Source of the DNA: Methylobacterium sp. BTF04
GTDB taxonomy: Bacteria > Pseudomonadota > Alphaproteobacteria > Rhizobiales > Beijerinckiaceae
Reading direction: 5' to 3'
Assembly: GCF_010692745.1 (NCBI RefSeq)
Contig: NZ_JAAHTB010000005.1
Coordinates: 1-64,000 of the forward strand
Length of the DNA stretch: 64,000 nt
A model generated the notes under the pieces. It was not told the origin of the DNA, did not search any database, and worked only from the letters and a program-made list of their open reading frames with translations. Made by a program: the position numbers and the translations under genes. Positions 45,677-57,405 of the stretch are shown here, piece after piece (position 1 is the stretch's first letter; each line of letters begins with the position of its first letter).

Positions 45677-45841
45677 ATCGAGGCTGCCCACCGGCTTGCG
45701 AGTCTCGTGGACAACCGGCATCCCGGCGATTGCCGGCAGGTTCGCGACGGCCCATGACAGGCGGCAGCGAGGCGATCCGGCTCCGAACGGGCGCGGGTCG
45801 CAATCGACGTCTTGTGAGATCGACCGAGAGGAGTGAGCGGC

Positions 45842-46408
45842 ATGGCCGGCAGCGTGAACAAAGTGATTCTGGTGGGCAATCTCGGGCGCGATCCCGAGAC
45901 GCGGCGCCTCGCTTCCGGCGATCCCGTGGTCAACCTGCGCATCGCGACGTCCGAGTCTTGGAAGGACAAGATGTCCGGCGAGCGCAAGGAGAAGACCGAG
46001 TGGCACTCGGTGGTGATCTACAATGAGAACCTCGCCCGCGTAGCCGAGCAATACCTGCGCAAGGGCTCGAAGGTCTATATCGAGGGCCAGCTCCAGACCC
46101 GGAAATGGTCCGACCAGTCCGGCGTCGAGAAATACACCACCGAGGTGGTGCTCCAGCGCTTCCGCGGCGAGCTGACGCTCCTCGACGGTCGCAGCGGCGG
46201 CGGTGAGATGGGCGCCGACGAGGAAGGCGGCGGCGGGCAGATCAGCCGCGGCGGCGATGGCGGCGGCGACCGGGGCGGGGAATACGGTGGCGGCCGCGCG
46301 TCCGGCGGCGGTCGTCCTGCCGGTGGCGGCGATCGCCGGCCGGCGCCGTCGAGTGGCGGCGGTGGAGCGAAGCCAAACTACGATCTCGACGACGACATTC
46401 CGTTCTAG
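45842..46408 (+). CDS. ssb: Single-stranded DNA-binding protein
   Basis: A 188-aa homotetrameric ssDNA-binding protein for replication and repair. The OB-fold N-terminal ~110 residues are canonical ([55 protein letters not shown]). A ~65-residue Gly/Arg-rich flexible linker follows, and the acidic tip DDDIPF recruits partner proteins. ATG 45842 with GAGGAG upstream is chosen over an in-frame GTG three codons earlier. A LexA box 165 bp upstream suggests DNA-damage induction, as in many bacteria. uvrA, the common divergent neighbour, is not here. Confidence 0.96.
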   Translation: MAGSVNKVILVGNLGRDPETRRLASGDPVVNLRIATSESWKDKMSGERKEKTEWHSVVIYNENLARVAEQYLRKGSKVYIEGQLQTRKWSDQSGVEKYTTEVVLQRFRGELTLLDGRSGGGEMGADEEGGGGQISRGGDGGGDRGGEYGGGRASGGGRPAGGGDRRPAPSSGGGGAKPNYDLDDDIPF

Positions 46409-46434
46409 GCTTCTCCGTTCCAATCCTTTCGCTT

Positions 46435-46467
46435 GGGCGCGACCCCTCGGGTGTCGCGCCCATTTTT
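46435..46467 (+). terminator. Terminator after ssb
   Basis: Nine-bp stem GGGCGCGAC / GTCGCGCCC (46435-46443 and 46453-46461) followed by ATTTTTA. It separates ssb from the convergent peroxidase gene. Confidence 0.8.
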
Positions 46468-46471
46468 ATGT

Positions 46472-47464
46472 CTATTGCGAGCGCTTGCCGAACGAGACCG
46501 CATAGGCCTGATTGCGGGCATCGATGAGCGGGTCGTCCGAAACCTCGATTCCGTCGGTGAGATTGCCCGGCATGAACAGCAAGGCCTTCTGGGCCGCATC
46601 GCTGTCCGGCACGGTCTTGGTGAGGGTGATTGTCCCCATCGTGACCGTCTTGCGGTCGTCCGGCCAAGGCTGGCTCGGGTCCTTGGTCTGGTCGCCGGGA
46701 TCGGCGAGTTGCGCCTGCAGGCTGAAGGTCACCGGCGCCTTGCCGAGCACGGTCGAGATATCCTCCATCAGAAAGTTCGGGGCACGCTTGGCCGCCTCGT
46801 CCGCCCCGAGATATTCCGTCCCCGCCGGGGGGACGAGGTGGAAGCGGAATGGCTGTTTCTTGCCCTTTGCATCCACGAAGACGAACGCGTCGATGCCGTG
46901 ATAGGCCTCGCGGCTGAAGCTCGATGGGGTCTGAACCGTGGCGAAGGCCTTGGGGGCCGAGGGGTGGGACGCCATGAAGCGCTCCACCGGCGTGGGCTTG
47001 GCCGCATCCGGCCCACTCCGGGCGATCGCCGTCAGCAATTCCAGAAACTCCTCCCCGGTTGCGACGGGAAAATACTTCAGCGAATTGGTGACGAGGTCCA
47101 TCTCACCACCATCGGCGAGCTTGAACTTCACCGACATGCCATGCGGATTGGCAGGCCCGGATCCGTCTGGAAGGGTCGGCAGGCCGGTAGAATCCGAGAA
47201 CCGAACCGTCACCGGAACCGGCTTGCCGTCGAACAGGCTGGCCTTGCTCAAGGTCGCGGCGTCCGGCGCCGCGGTAAAGCTGCCCTCGACCACGACGCCC
47301 TTGGCGTGATTGGCGCGATAGCCCGCGTGACTGCCCCAGAGGGTGTTCATCGCCGCGACGGTCTGCTCGGCGGTGGTTCCGTCGGCGGCCCGAGCACCGG
47401 GCATGGCGGCCGCGCACAGGGCGGTAGCAACCGCGAGTCCGAAGCTTGCCCGAAATCTGACCAT
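46472..47464 (-). CDS. Catalase-related peroxidase, secreted
   Basis: A 330-aa heme protein of the small catalase-related (SrpA-like) family. A signal peptide (MVRFRASFGLAVATALCAAA ... ARA-AD) exports it. The distal His lies in RANHAKGVVVEGSFTA, followed by PVTVRFSDSTGLPTLPDGSG and NPHGMSVKFKL, the conserved core; the full-length catalase C-terminal domain is absent. These proteins mostly use organic hydroperoxides rather than dismutating H2O2. ATG 47464 has GGAGA upstream. Its partner in other genomes is often a cytochrome b561; none is adjacent here. Confidence 0.9.
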   Translation of the reverse strand: MVRFRASFGLAVATALCAAAMPGARAADGTTAEQTVAAMNTLWGSHAGYRANHAKGVVVEGSFTAAPDAATLSKASLFDGKPVPVTVRFSDSTGLPTLPDGSGPANPHGMSVKFKLADGGEMDLVTNSLKYFPVATGEEFLELLTAIARSGPDAAKPTPVERFMASHPSAPKAFATVQTPSSFSREAYHGIDAFVFVDAKGKKQPFRFHLVPPAGTEYLGADEAAKRAPNFLMEDISTVLGKAPVTFSLQAQLADPGDQTKDPSQPWPDDRKTVTMGTITLTKTVPDSDAAQKALLFMPGNLTDGIEVSDDPLIDARNQAYAVSFGKRSQ

Positions 47465-47800
47465 ACGTGTTCTCCGTTCTGGCGCCGCACGCGCGACAGC
47501 ATGATCCGGCATAGACCGTGACGGACCGATGTCTGCGCAAGCACGCCGCGCGCCACGGCCATCGCAGCCAGCGTCGTCAGGCGAGCAAGCCGTTGGTCGT
47601 CAATGACTTTCGCTCCACTGTCGGGATGCGTCGATTGGTGGCTTGCGCCGCACGGATCGGCTATACGAAGCCGGCAGGACCAGCGTGGTCCGGTTCGCTC
47701 TGCGCAACCGGATCGAAACGCCCGAACCCATTCCCCGTGAGCGGACGGCGGCAGCAACCGCGCCGCATTCCGGGCTCGCGACAGGCAGAGATCGAAGACC
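47465..47800. other. Divergent intergenic region upstream of gyrA
   Basis: 336 bp with no credible gene. It must hold the promoters of gyrA (+) and the peroxidase gene (-). TATACG at about 47660 could be a -10 element for gyrA, but no properly spaced -35 was found. Confidence 0.4.
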
Positions 47801-50545
<2,745 letters not shown>

Positions 50546-50748
50546 CGCCACCCGATCCTCGCCGGCAGATCCTTGCCGCCATCGAAAAATATTCGCAGCG
50601 GCGAGGATTAAAGGGCTAGATAAATTCGTGGCGCCCAATCGAATTTTGCACAAGCGAACGTCGTGCTTCGGTGTTGCTGCGATGTCATAGGCTCTGGTCA
50701 GGGCCTCGGTTATGCCCGGTTTCAGACGATGTTGCTGAACCCAGGGTG

Positions 50749-51579
50749 ATGACCGTGCTCAAGAATATTCTCCTTGCCGGCGCCGCGATCGCGCTCCTCG
50801 GCGGTGCCGCATCGGCGGCGGATCTGCCGCGCCGCGCCGCCCCGCCGGTGTTCGTCCCAGTCCCGGTCTTCACCTGGACGGGCTTTTACGCCGGCTTCAA
50901 CGCTGGCTACGCGTTCTCGGAGAGCGACACGCTGCGCACCACCGGAATCGGTGCCCTGCAGAACAACGTCAATGCCGGCCTGCGCCGCGCCAACGTCAAG
51001 CTGTCCCAGGAAGGTTTCACCGGCGGCGGCCAGATCGGCTACAACGTTCAGTTCACCCCCGGCAGCGGTTTCGTGATCGGCGTCGAGGCTGACGCCCAGT
51101 ACACCGACCTGCAGCGGACCCAGACCGACAGCATCTTCCTGCCGGTATTCAACCCGAACCGTCTGACCAACACCTACCGCACGGAAGTCGGCTTCATCGG
51201 GACCGTGCGCGGCCGCATCGGCTACGCCTTCGACCGGGTCTTGGTGTACGGCACCGGCGGCTTCGCCTACGGCGACGTCACCCACAGCGTCGGCTTCACC
51301 ACCGGCGCGCCCACCACCTATGCCGGTTCGCGTTCCAGCATGGAGACCGGTTACGCCTATGGCGGCGGCATCGAGTACGCCCTGCCCACCGAGTCGTTCC
51401 TGAACTTCTTCAAGTCCAGCGCCGTGACGGTGAAGGCCGAATACCTCCGCTACGATCTCGGCAGCCGCAACCTGCTGGTCGCCTCCACGGGCGGCCCCGG
51501 CGTCGGCTACAACACCCGCTTCCGGACCGAGGGCAGCCTCGTCCGCGCCGGCGTGAACTACAAGTTCGGCACGTACTAG
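50749..51579 (+). CDS. Outer-membrane beta-barrel protein (Omp25/31-like)
   Basis: A 276-aa porin-like protein: signal peptide (MTVLKNILLAGAAIALLGGA, cleaved after ASA-A), then the DLPRRAAPP segment and FTWTGFYAGFNAGYAF that mark the Hyphomicrobiales Omp25/Omp31 family, beta-hairpins (FVIGVEADAQYTDL, IGTVRGRIGYAFDRVLVYGT) and a C-terminal strand ending in NYKFGTY. Eight strands are likely. Such proteins are abundant, structural and often paralogous. ATG 50749 follows CAGGGTG. A good terminator closes the gene. Confidence 0.92.
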   Translation: MTVLKNILLAGAAIALLGGAASAADLPRRAAPPVFVPVPVFTWTGFYAGFNAGYAFSESDTLRTTGIGALQNNVNAGLRRANVKLSQEGFTGGGQIGYNVQFTPGSGFVIGVEADAQYTDLQRTQTDSIFLPVFNPNRLTNTYRTEVGFIGTVRGRIGYAFDRVLVYGTGGFAYGDVTHSVGFTTGAPTTYAGSRSSMETGYAYGGGIEYALPTESFLNFFKSSAVTVKAEYLRYDLGSRNLLVASTGGPGVGYNTRFRTEGSLVRAGVNYKFGTY

Positions 51580-51624
51580 GCCCGAACCGAGGTCGGCCCC
51601 TGACGGCCGGACGCGTTTTTGAAG

Positions 51625-51654
51625 CGGGCGCTCCCAACGGGGCGCCCGTTTTTT
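51625..51654 (+). terminator. Terminator after the outer-membrane protein gene
   Basis: Arms CGGGCGC (51625-51631) and GCGCCCG (51642-51648) with inner CC/GG pairs, then six Ts. Confidence 0.85.
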
Positions 51655-51745
51655 CGTGCCGTGTTCCGGTCGGCGCCGTATGCACCGTGCCGATCCGCAC
51701 ACCCGCGGTTTCGTTTCGGCGCGAAATGCTCTACCTCGGGCCGCG

Positions 51746-52246
51746 ATGATCCGCACCGCACTCTACGCCGGCTCTTTCGACCCGGTCACGAACGGCCACC
51801 TCGACGTCATCCGTCAGGCCTGCCGACTCGTGCAGCATCTCGTCATCGCCATCGGCGTGCATCCGGGCAAGGCTCCGATGTTCTCCGCCGACGTGCGGGC
51901 GGAGTTTCTGCGCGCGACCTGCATGCCGCTGGCGGATGCAGAGGGCACGCAACTCGAGATCGTCAGTTTCAACGATCTGGCGGTCACGGCCGCGCGGCGC
52001 CACGGCGCCACATTGTTCATTCGCGGCCTGCGCGACGGCACCGATCTCGACTACGAGATGCAGCTCGCGGGCATGAACGGCGCGATGGCGCCGGAGGTTC
52101 AGACCGTGTTCCTGCCCGCTTCCACGGGCGTCCGACCGATCACTGCGACGCTGGTGCGCCAGATCGCCGCCATGGGCGGCGATGTCTCGCCCTTCGTCCC
52201 ACGGCTCGTCGCCGACCATCTCGCCCAGCGCTTCAGCAAAGCCTGA
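51746..52246 (+). CDS. coaD: Phosphopantetheine adenylyltransferase
   Basis: Fourth step of coenzyme A synthesis: 4'-phosphopantetheine plus ATP to dephospho-CoA. The 166-aa product starts [20 protein letters not shown] with the nucleotidyltransferase TxGH-type motif (TNGH), then [20 protein letters not shown] and [20 protein letters not shown], the conserved substrate-binding loops. ATG 51746 gives the canonical N-terminus. It is followed after 35 bp by the secreted cyclophilin gene, so the four genes to 53818 may form one operon; linkage of coaD with ppi genes is common in alphaproteobacteria. Confidence 0.96.
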   Translation: MIRTALYAGSFDPVTNGHLDVIRQACRLVQHLVIAIGVHPGKAPMFSADVRAEFLRATCMPLADAEGTQLEIVSFNDLAVTAARRHGATLFIRGLRDGTDLDYEMQLAGMNGAMAPEVQTVFLPASTGVRPITATLVRQIAAMGGDVSPFVPRLVADHLAQRFSKA

Positions 52247-52281
52247 CGATCCCGCTTCCCTTTCGGAGAGAACGCCTGCCC

Positions 52282-52860
52282 ATGACGTTTGGACCTAAGA
52301 CGTTTGGAACGAGCCGTCGCACCGCCCTCGGTGCCCTGGCTTTCGCCGCGATGCTCGGCCTGTCGCCTGCCGCACGGGCTGCCGACGAGAACACCGTCTA
52401 TCTCGACACGAAGGACGGCCGCGTCACCATCGAGTTGCGGGCAGACCTCGCCCCCAAGCACGTGGCGCAGCTCAAGACCCTGATCAAGCAGGGCTTCTAC
52501 GACGGCCTGAAGTTCCACCGCGTCATGGACGGCTTCATGGCCCAGACCGGAGACCCGAAGGGCAACGGCACCGGCGGATCGAGCCTGCCCAACATCCCGG
52601 CGGAGTTCTCGTCCTCGCCGTTCCGCCGCGGGACCGTGGGCATGGCGCGCTCGTCCGAGCCGAATTCGGCCAACTCGCAGTTCTTCATCTGCCTCGGCGA
52701 CGCCTCCTTCCTCAACGGTCAGTACACCGTGGTCGGTGTCGTCTCCTCGGGCATGGAGGCCGTCGATGCGATCAAGAAGGCGGCGCCCGGTTCCGCCGGC
52801 GGTGCCGTGCAAAACCCCGACAAGATCGTGAAGATGCAGATGGCCCAGGGCGCGAAGTAG
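52282..52860 (+). CDS. Peptidylprolyl isomerase, cyclophilin type, secreted
   Basis: A 192-aa cyclophilin with a leader (TSRRTALGALAFAAMLGLSP, then AARA-AD; twin Arg present) for export to the periplasm. Core motifs: YDGLKFHRVMDGFMAQTGDP (catalytic Arg in FHRV), GMARSSEPNSANSQFFICLG and YTVVGVVSSGMEAVD. It assists folding of envelope proteins. ATG 52282 follows GGAGAG. A second, cytosolic paralogue lies at 53360-53818 with one short gene in between, so the pair arose by duplication or represents compartment-specific forms. Confidence 0.94.
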   Translation: MTFGPKTFGTSRRTALGALAFAAMLGLSPAARAADENTVYLDTKDGRVTIELRADLAPKHVAQLKTLIKQGFYDGLKFHRVMDGFMAQTGDPKGNGTGGSSLPNIPAEFSSSPFRRGTVGMARSSEPNSANSQFFICLGDASFLNGQYTVVGVVSSGMEAVDAIKKAAPGSAGGAVQNPDKIVKMQMAQGAK

Positions 52861-52861
52861 T

Positions 52862-53356
52862 TTGGCGGCCTGGCGCGCATCAGCAGCGGCGATGGCGGCG
52901 TTTCTCGCGCCGACCCTCGCAATCGGCGCGCAGGCTGTCCCGTCCGGCCCCCTGACCCTCCGCGATTCTCTATGCCAATCCGTGCAGGGCTCCGACGGCA
53001 TGGCCCATGCACGGCCGGTTCCCGCAGGAACGGGGGCCATCGATACGCTCAAGGACCTCTATCCCGCCCTTGCGGCATGCTGGGAGGTCCCCGCCGGCCT
53101 CGGTCGCTTCGAGCGCACCGAGATCACCGCGCGGTTCTCGCTGCGCAGCGACGGCTCGGTCATCGGCACGCCGCGTGTCACCTTCGCCAGCCAGTCTCCG
53201 GACAGCCGGGCGCGCGCGGTGCTGACGCAGGCAACCCTGGAGGCCATCAGGCGCTGTACCCCCGTGCGGGTCACGCCGGCTCTGGGCGGCGCCATCGCGG
53301 GGCGCCCGATCGCGCTCCGCTTCACTCATCAAGGCCCCATAGGACAAGGAATCTAG
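52862..53356 (+). CDS. TonB C-terminal-like exported protein between two cyclophilins
   Basis: A protein of up to 164 aa whose frame opens with a TTG 1 bp after the upstream stop codon; an ATG at 52892 is the alternative. The hydrophobic Ala-rich start (ASAAAMAAFLAPTLAIGAQA) is a signal peptide. The C-terminal part has the TonB/TolA C-terminal pattern: one Cys in ALAACWEVPAGLG, EITARFSLRSDGSVIGTPRV, SRARAVLTQATLEAIRRCTP and IALRF. The two cysteines could form a disulfide. Lacking a long Pro-rich spacer and membrane anchor, it is not a full TonB. Cotranscription with two folding catalysts suggests an envelope role. Confidence 0.75.
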   Translation: MAAWRASAAAMAAFLAPTLAIGAQAVPSGPLTLRDSLCQSVQGSDGMAHARPVPAGTGAIDTLKDLYPALAACWEVPAGLGRFERTEITARFSLRSDGSVIGTPRVTFASQSPDSRARAVLTQATLEAIRRCTPVRVTPALGGAIAGRPIALRFTHQGPIGQGI

Positions 53357-53359
53357 TTC

Positions 53360-53818
53360 ATGGCAGACACGGAAACCCTCATCCTCGAGACCACCAAAGG
53401 TCGCGTCGTCATCGGCCTGCGCCCGGATCTGGCGCCCAACCACGTCGAGCGTCTCAAGACGCTGGCCGCGCAAGGGTTCTATGACGGCGTGCCGTTCCAC
53501 CGCGTCATCGACAACTTCATGGCGCAGACCGGCGACCCGACCGGCACCGGCTCGGGCGGTTCGGACCTGCCGGACCTCAACGCCGAGTTCAACGCCGAGC
53601 CGCACGTGCGCGGAATCTGCTCCATGGCCCGCACCAACTTCCCGCACTCGGCCAACTCGCAGTTCTTCATCTGCTTCGGCGATGCGCGATTCCTCGACAA
53701 GCAATACACCGTCTGGGGTCAGGTCGTTGAAGGCATGGATATCGTCGACACCCTCAACAAGGGCGAGCCGCCGCGCTCCCCCGACAAGATCGTCAAGATG
53801 ACGGTCGGCGCCGCGTAA
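53360..53818 (+). CDS. Peptidylprolyl isomerase, cyclophilin type, cytosolic
   Basis: A 152-aa cyclophilin without leader, starting MADTETLILETTKGRVVIGL. Same motifs as the secreted paralogue: YDGVPFHRVIDNFMAQTGDP, SMARTNFPHSANSQFFICFG, YTVWGQVVEGMDIVD. It is PpiB-like in size. ATG 53360 is 3 bp after the TonB-C-like gene's stop codon, and the operon ends with a strong terminator at 53846-53880. Confidence 0.95.
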   Translation: MADTETLILETTKGRVVIGLRPDLAPNHVERLKTLAAQGFYDGVPFHRVIDNFMAQTGDPTGTGSGGSDLPDLNAEFNAEPHVRGICSMARTNFPHSANSQFFICFGDARFLDKQYTVWGQVVEGMDIVDTLNKGEPPRSPDKIVKMTVGAA

Positions 53819-53845
53819 GGCCTCTTCGGACTCTTTCAAAGGAAA

Positions 53846-53880
53846 AGGCGTCCGCACGGCATCGTGCGGACGCCTCTTTT
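53846..53880. terminator. Terminator between ppi and mobA (convergent)
   Basis: Perfect 12-bp stem AGGCGTCCGCAC / GTGCGGACGCCT (loop GGCATC) followed by CTTTTCG; AAAA precedes it, so it may serve mobA on the other strand too. Confidence 0.88.
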
Positions 53881-53888
53881 CGTTTGGT

Positions 53889-54512
53889 CTATGGATCCGC
53901 CGACCGGGTGAGGGCACGCTCCGCCCGTGCCAAGTCGTCCGGCGTGTTGACGTTGAGAAACGGGTCGACCGGTTCGGCCGGCCAATCCACTTGGCTCACC
54001 GCATGCCGGTCGAGGAACGCGCCGACCCTACGGCCGCCTTCGGTGACGAGGAACCGGCGTAGATCGACCCGCAGGGCGACCGGCCAGAGCCCGATGGTGA
54101 AATGCGCCCGGCCATCGGACGCTGCGATCGCGATCTCCGTCCCGGAGCTTCCGCGTACGGCCTCGAGTCGTTCCACCAGATCGGGCGGCAGGAATGGCGC
54201 GTCGCCGGTGACGCTCGCCACCGCGACGATGTCGGGATAATGGGCAGCGGCATGGTCCAGAGCCGCGAGGAGACCCGCCAGGGGCCCCGGATGGTCCGGC
54301 AGATCGTCCCGGACGATCATGCCGGGGAAACCGGCGAACCGCGTCGGGTCTCCGTTAGCGTTGAGGATCAGGCCGGCAGGGCATTGGCGAGTGAAGCGCT
54401 CCACCACCCGGTCGAGCAACGGGCGGCCGCCCAGGGTCAGCAGCGGCTTGTCGCCCCCGCCCATGCGCCGCGACAGGCCACCGGCGAGAATGACGCCGAG
54501 GACCGGCGGCAT
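53889..54512 (-). CDS. mobA: Molybdenum cofactor guanylyltransferase
   Basis: Adds GMP to molybdopterin to make the MGD cofactor of formate dehydrogenase, nitrate reductase and similar enzymes. The 207-aa product begins with the nucleotidyltransferase loop VILAGGLSRRMGGGDKPLL, then DDLPDHPGPLAGLLAALDHA, VTGDAPFLPPDLVERL and the final FLNVNTPDDLARAE. It starts 15 bp after mrp ends, so both are likely on one reverse-strand transcript. The role fits with an Fe-S carrier next door, since many molybdoenzymes contain Fe-S clusters. Confidence 0.94.
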   Translation of the reverse strand: MPPVLGVILAGGLSRRMGGGDKPLLTLGGRPLLDRVVERFTRQCPAGLILNANGDPTRFAGFPGMIVRDDLPDHPGPLAGLLAALDHAAAHYPDIVAVASVTGDAPFLPPDLVERLEAVRGSSGTEIAIAASDGRAHFTIGLWPVALRVDLRRFLVTEGGRRVGAFLDRHAVSQVDWPAEPVDPFLNVNTPDDLARAERALTRSADP

Positions 54513-54527
54513 GGCGACGGTCCCGAC

Positions 54528-55664
54528 CTATTCGATGACGATACGGGGTGCTGCGCGGGTCGGAGGCGCATCGGTCCCGGTGAGGTTCGACCAGAGCTTC
54601 TTCGCGATATCGCGGTAGACCTTCGCATGCGGCCCGTCCGGCGCCACCGCCACCACGGGGCGGCCGGCATCGGAGCTCTCGCGGATGGTCATGTCGAGGG
54701 GCACCTCGCCGAGAAACGGCACGTTCAGACGCTCCGCCTCGGTGCGTGCACCGCCATGACCGAAAATGTCGGAGGCATGCCCGCAATTCGGGCAGATGAA
54801 GGTCGCCATGTTCTCGATCACGCCGAGGATCGGCACCGCGACCTTGCGGAACATGGTCACGCCGCGGCGCGCGTCGATGAGGGCCAGGTCCTGCGGCGTC
54901 GAGACGATGACGGCACCCGAGAGCGGGGTCGCCTGCGCCATGGTCAGCTGCGCGTCGCCAGTACCCGGCGGCATGTCGACCACCAGAATGTCGAGTTCGC
55001 CCCATGCGACCTCGCGCAACATCTGGGTGATCGCCGACTGAACCATCGGTCCGCGCCAGATCATCGCCGTCTCGGCCTCGATCAGGAAGCCGATGGACAT
55101 CACCTTGATGCCGAAGCCCTCCATCGGGGCGAGCAGACGCTCCTCGATGACCTTGGGCTTGCCGGACAGGCCGAACAGCTTCGGAACGGACGGCCCGTAG
55201 ATATCGGCATCGAGCAGCCCGACCTTGAGCCCTTGAGCCGACAGCGCCAGCGCCAGGTTGCAGGCGGTGGTGGACTTGCCGACGCCGCCCTTACCCGACG
55301 CCACGGCGACGATGTGACGAACCCCTGGCAGCGCCGGGCCGGTACGCGGCGGCGGAGCGGCACGGCCGGGGGAGGGCGGCGGCGGCGCGGTGGACTGAGC
55401 CGGGTGGTTGGGACCGCGCTCCGAGGTCAGGCTCGCGAACACGCCGGAGACGCCAGGAGTCGCCAGAATGGCGCCTTCGGCGCGGCGGCGGATCGGCTCG
55501 AAGCGTTCGGCTTCGCTCGGATCGATCAGGATCGAGAACATCACCCGGTTCGTCGGATCGACCACCACCTGCGACAGGCGGCCCGAGGCGGGCAGGGTGG
55601 TGCCGCCGGCATCGACCGTGACGGCCGACAAAATCTTCAGCACGTCTTCGCGGGTGATCGCCAA
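54528..55664 (-). CDS. mrp: Mrp/ApbC family Fe-S cluster carrier ATPase
   Basis: A 378-aa P-loop ATPase that carries Fe-S clusters to apoproteins. The N-terminal MIP18-like (DUF59) domain (MAITREDVLKILSAVTVDAG) is followed by a Pro-rich linker and the deviant Walker A VASGKGGVGKSTTACNLALA, the DADIYGPSVPKLFGL segment, VDMPPGTGDAQLTMAQATPL and the cluster-binding CxxC in TFICPNCGHASDIFG. Length and order are standard. Downstream mobA is likely coexpressed. Confidence 0.95.
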   Translation of the reverse strand: MAITREDVLKILSAVTVDAGGTTLPASGRLSQVVVDPTNRVMFSILIDPSEAERFEPIRRRAEGAILATPGVSGVFASLTSERGPNHPAQSTAPPPPSPGRAAPPPRTGPALPGVRHIVAVASGKGGVGKSTTACNLALALSAQGLKVGLLDADIYGPSVPKLFGLSGKPKVIEERLLAPMEGFGIKVMSIGFLIEAETAMIWRGPMVQSAITQMLREVAWGELDILVVDMPPGTGDAQLTMAQATPLSGAVIVSTPQDLALIDARRGVTMFRKVAVPILGVIENMATFICPNCGHASDIFGHGGARTEAERLNVPFLGEVPLDMTIRESSDAGRPVVAVAPDGPHAKVYRDIAKKLWSNLTGTDAPPTRAAPRIVIE

Positions 55665-56038
55665 GGGTCAGGCTCCTCGCGCGCGAAGACGGTGAGTCAC
55701 GGCTCCGGCGCAGTCAAATCGTCGAGACGCGCCACGGATCGGCCCGGAAGCCTCACTCCGTGCGCGCAGGTGATCTATGCGACGGCATGGGGAGAGGCAA
55801 GCATAACCGGTCCGGTGCGCTGTCAGGTCTCGACGCCATTTGCGTCCGGTTCCGGATGTCCTTCTTCCGGATGTGCTTCACCGATCGAACGAAGCCGCCG
55901 GATCGACGCAACGTTTCGTTAGCCAAATCGACGATGTCCGTTCGACCAGCTTGAGCAGGACGGGCAGGAGCTGCGTTCGGTCGGTGCGGCACTGGACGAT
56001 CGCTGCGGAACCGACCCTCGAGACGAATCGGATTACCC
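55665..56038. other. Intergenic region between mrp and the diguanylate cyclase
   Basis: 374 bp without a credible ORF. TTCCGGATGT occurs twice about 17 bp apart near 55848-55875, a possible regulator-binding direct repeat. Nothing else is recognised. Confidence 0.35.
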
Positions 56039-57283
56039 TTGTTCAAGTGGTTCAAAGCCCGTTTCACGCCTCCGGCCCCGAATCGCGCACTCGAGATCGA
56101 ACACGCCGACCTCTCCATGACGCGCCCGCTGCTGCGTTTTTCGCGGGCCGCTTCGGCGCGCTACGAATTGGATACCGGAGTCGAACGCGGCCTCCACCTG
56201 CGCCAGACGATCCTCATCGGGCTCTTGTTCTACAACGCCTCGGGCTTCGCCACCTTCCTGCTGATGCCGGACGTTCTGGTCCTGGCGCTGGTGCTGCGGC
56301 TGCTTGTGGTGACTCCGGTCTGGCTCCTGCTCGCCTGGAGCGTCACGCGGGTCGGCGGAGCGATGCGCGAGCGGCTGGTGACGGCCGGGATGCTCGGTGC
56401 CGTCGCCGTCCCGATTCTGCTGTTCGGGCTCTCGCGCCATCCCTTGAGCGGCTATGGCTATCTCGAATATCCGCTGATGCTGGTCTTCGGCGGCATGATG
56501 CTGGTGCTGCGTTTTCCGCACGCATTGATCGTCACCGGTGCGGCGGCGGCGATGTCGCTCGCCAGCATCGCCGGGCGTTCCGACATCCACCCCGAATTGG
56601 CCGGTTCGTTCGCCTTCCAGACGGTGACGGCAAGCTTCTTCGTGCTCTACGGCAACTTCCAGATCGAGGCCGTGCGGCGTGGCGCCTACATCGTCTCCCT
56701 GCGCGAGATCCTGCGGTCGATCGGGCTGGAGAACGACCGGCGAACCCTGACCACCTTGTCCGAGACCGATCCGCTCACTGGCCTGGCCAATCGGCGGGCG
56801 CTCGATGCCGGTCTCGCCGCGCTGACGGATGCGATGCCGGTGCAGACTGCGCTCCTGATGATCGATGTCGACCACTTCAAGCGCTTCAACGACTCGTATG
56901 GTCATCCGCGCGGCGATGATTGCCTGCGCGCCGTGGCCACGGCGTTGGCCGAAGAAACCCGAGGCAGCCAGGACCTCGTAGCGCGCTATGGCGGCGAGGA
57001 ATTCTCGATCCTGATGCGCGGGTGCGACGACATCGAGGTCGAGCGCATCGCCAGACGTCTGTTCGCAAGGATCGCGCGGCTGGGCATCGCCCATCACGGA
57101 CGGGGCGACGGCCTGCAGAGCATCACGGTCAGTATCGGTGTCGCCGTCCTGTCCGCGGGACATCGCACAAGGCCGGGCGAACTCCTGGCGGTTGCCGATG
57201 CCGCCCTCTACGAAGCCAAGCGCTCGGGCCGCAACCGGCATGTCGTCCGCTGGGTCGATGACCGCGCGCGCGCCGCTGCGTGA
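56039..57283 (+). CDS. Membrane diguanylate cyclase (GGDEF)
   Basis: A 414-aa protein that should make cyclic di-GMP. Several membrane helices fill residues ~55-215 (for example QTILIGLLFYNASGFATFLL, LMLVFGGMMLVLRF), then a GGDEF domain with DPLTGLANRRALD, MIDVDHFKRFNDSYGHPRGD and the active loop RYGGEEF (G318-F322). The allosteric I-site, normally RxxD five residues before the loop, reads GSQD, so product inhibition is probably lost. The start is uncertain: a TTG at 56039 gives the natural-looking FKWFKARF N-terminus, while the first ATG is at 56117; neither has a good ribosome-binding site. Confidence 0.9.
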   Translation: MFKWFKARFTPPAPNRALEIEHADLSMTRPLLRFSRAASARYELDTGVERGLHLRQTILIGLLFYNASGFATFLLMPDVLVLALVLRLLVVTPVWLLLAWSVTRVGGAMRERLVTAGMLGAVAVPILLFGLSRHPLSGYGYLEYPLMLVFGGMMLVLRFPHALIVTGAAAAMSLASIAGRSDIHPELAGSFAFQTVTASFFVLYGNFQIEAVRRGAYIVSLREILRSIGLENDRRTLTTLSETDPLTGLANRRALDAGLAALTDAMPVQTALLMIDVDHFKRFNDSYGHPRGDDCLRAVATALAEETRGSQDLVARYGGEEFSILMRGCDDIEVERIARRLFARIARLGIAHHGRGDGLQSITVSIGVAVLSAGHRTRPGELLAVADAALYEAKRSGRNRHVVRWVDDRARAAA

Positions 57284-57405
57284 GTCGCGGTGCGCCGCCG
57301 AAACCATTGCTCTCCTGGCTCGTTGAGCAAGCGACCCGAGCGGGAGCGTGCGAAACCCAGTGCGCTCGCGGGACACTGTTTTGACGAGTTGGAGATCTTC
57401 CCCAC

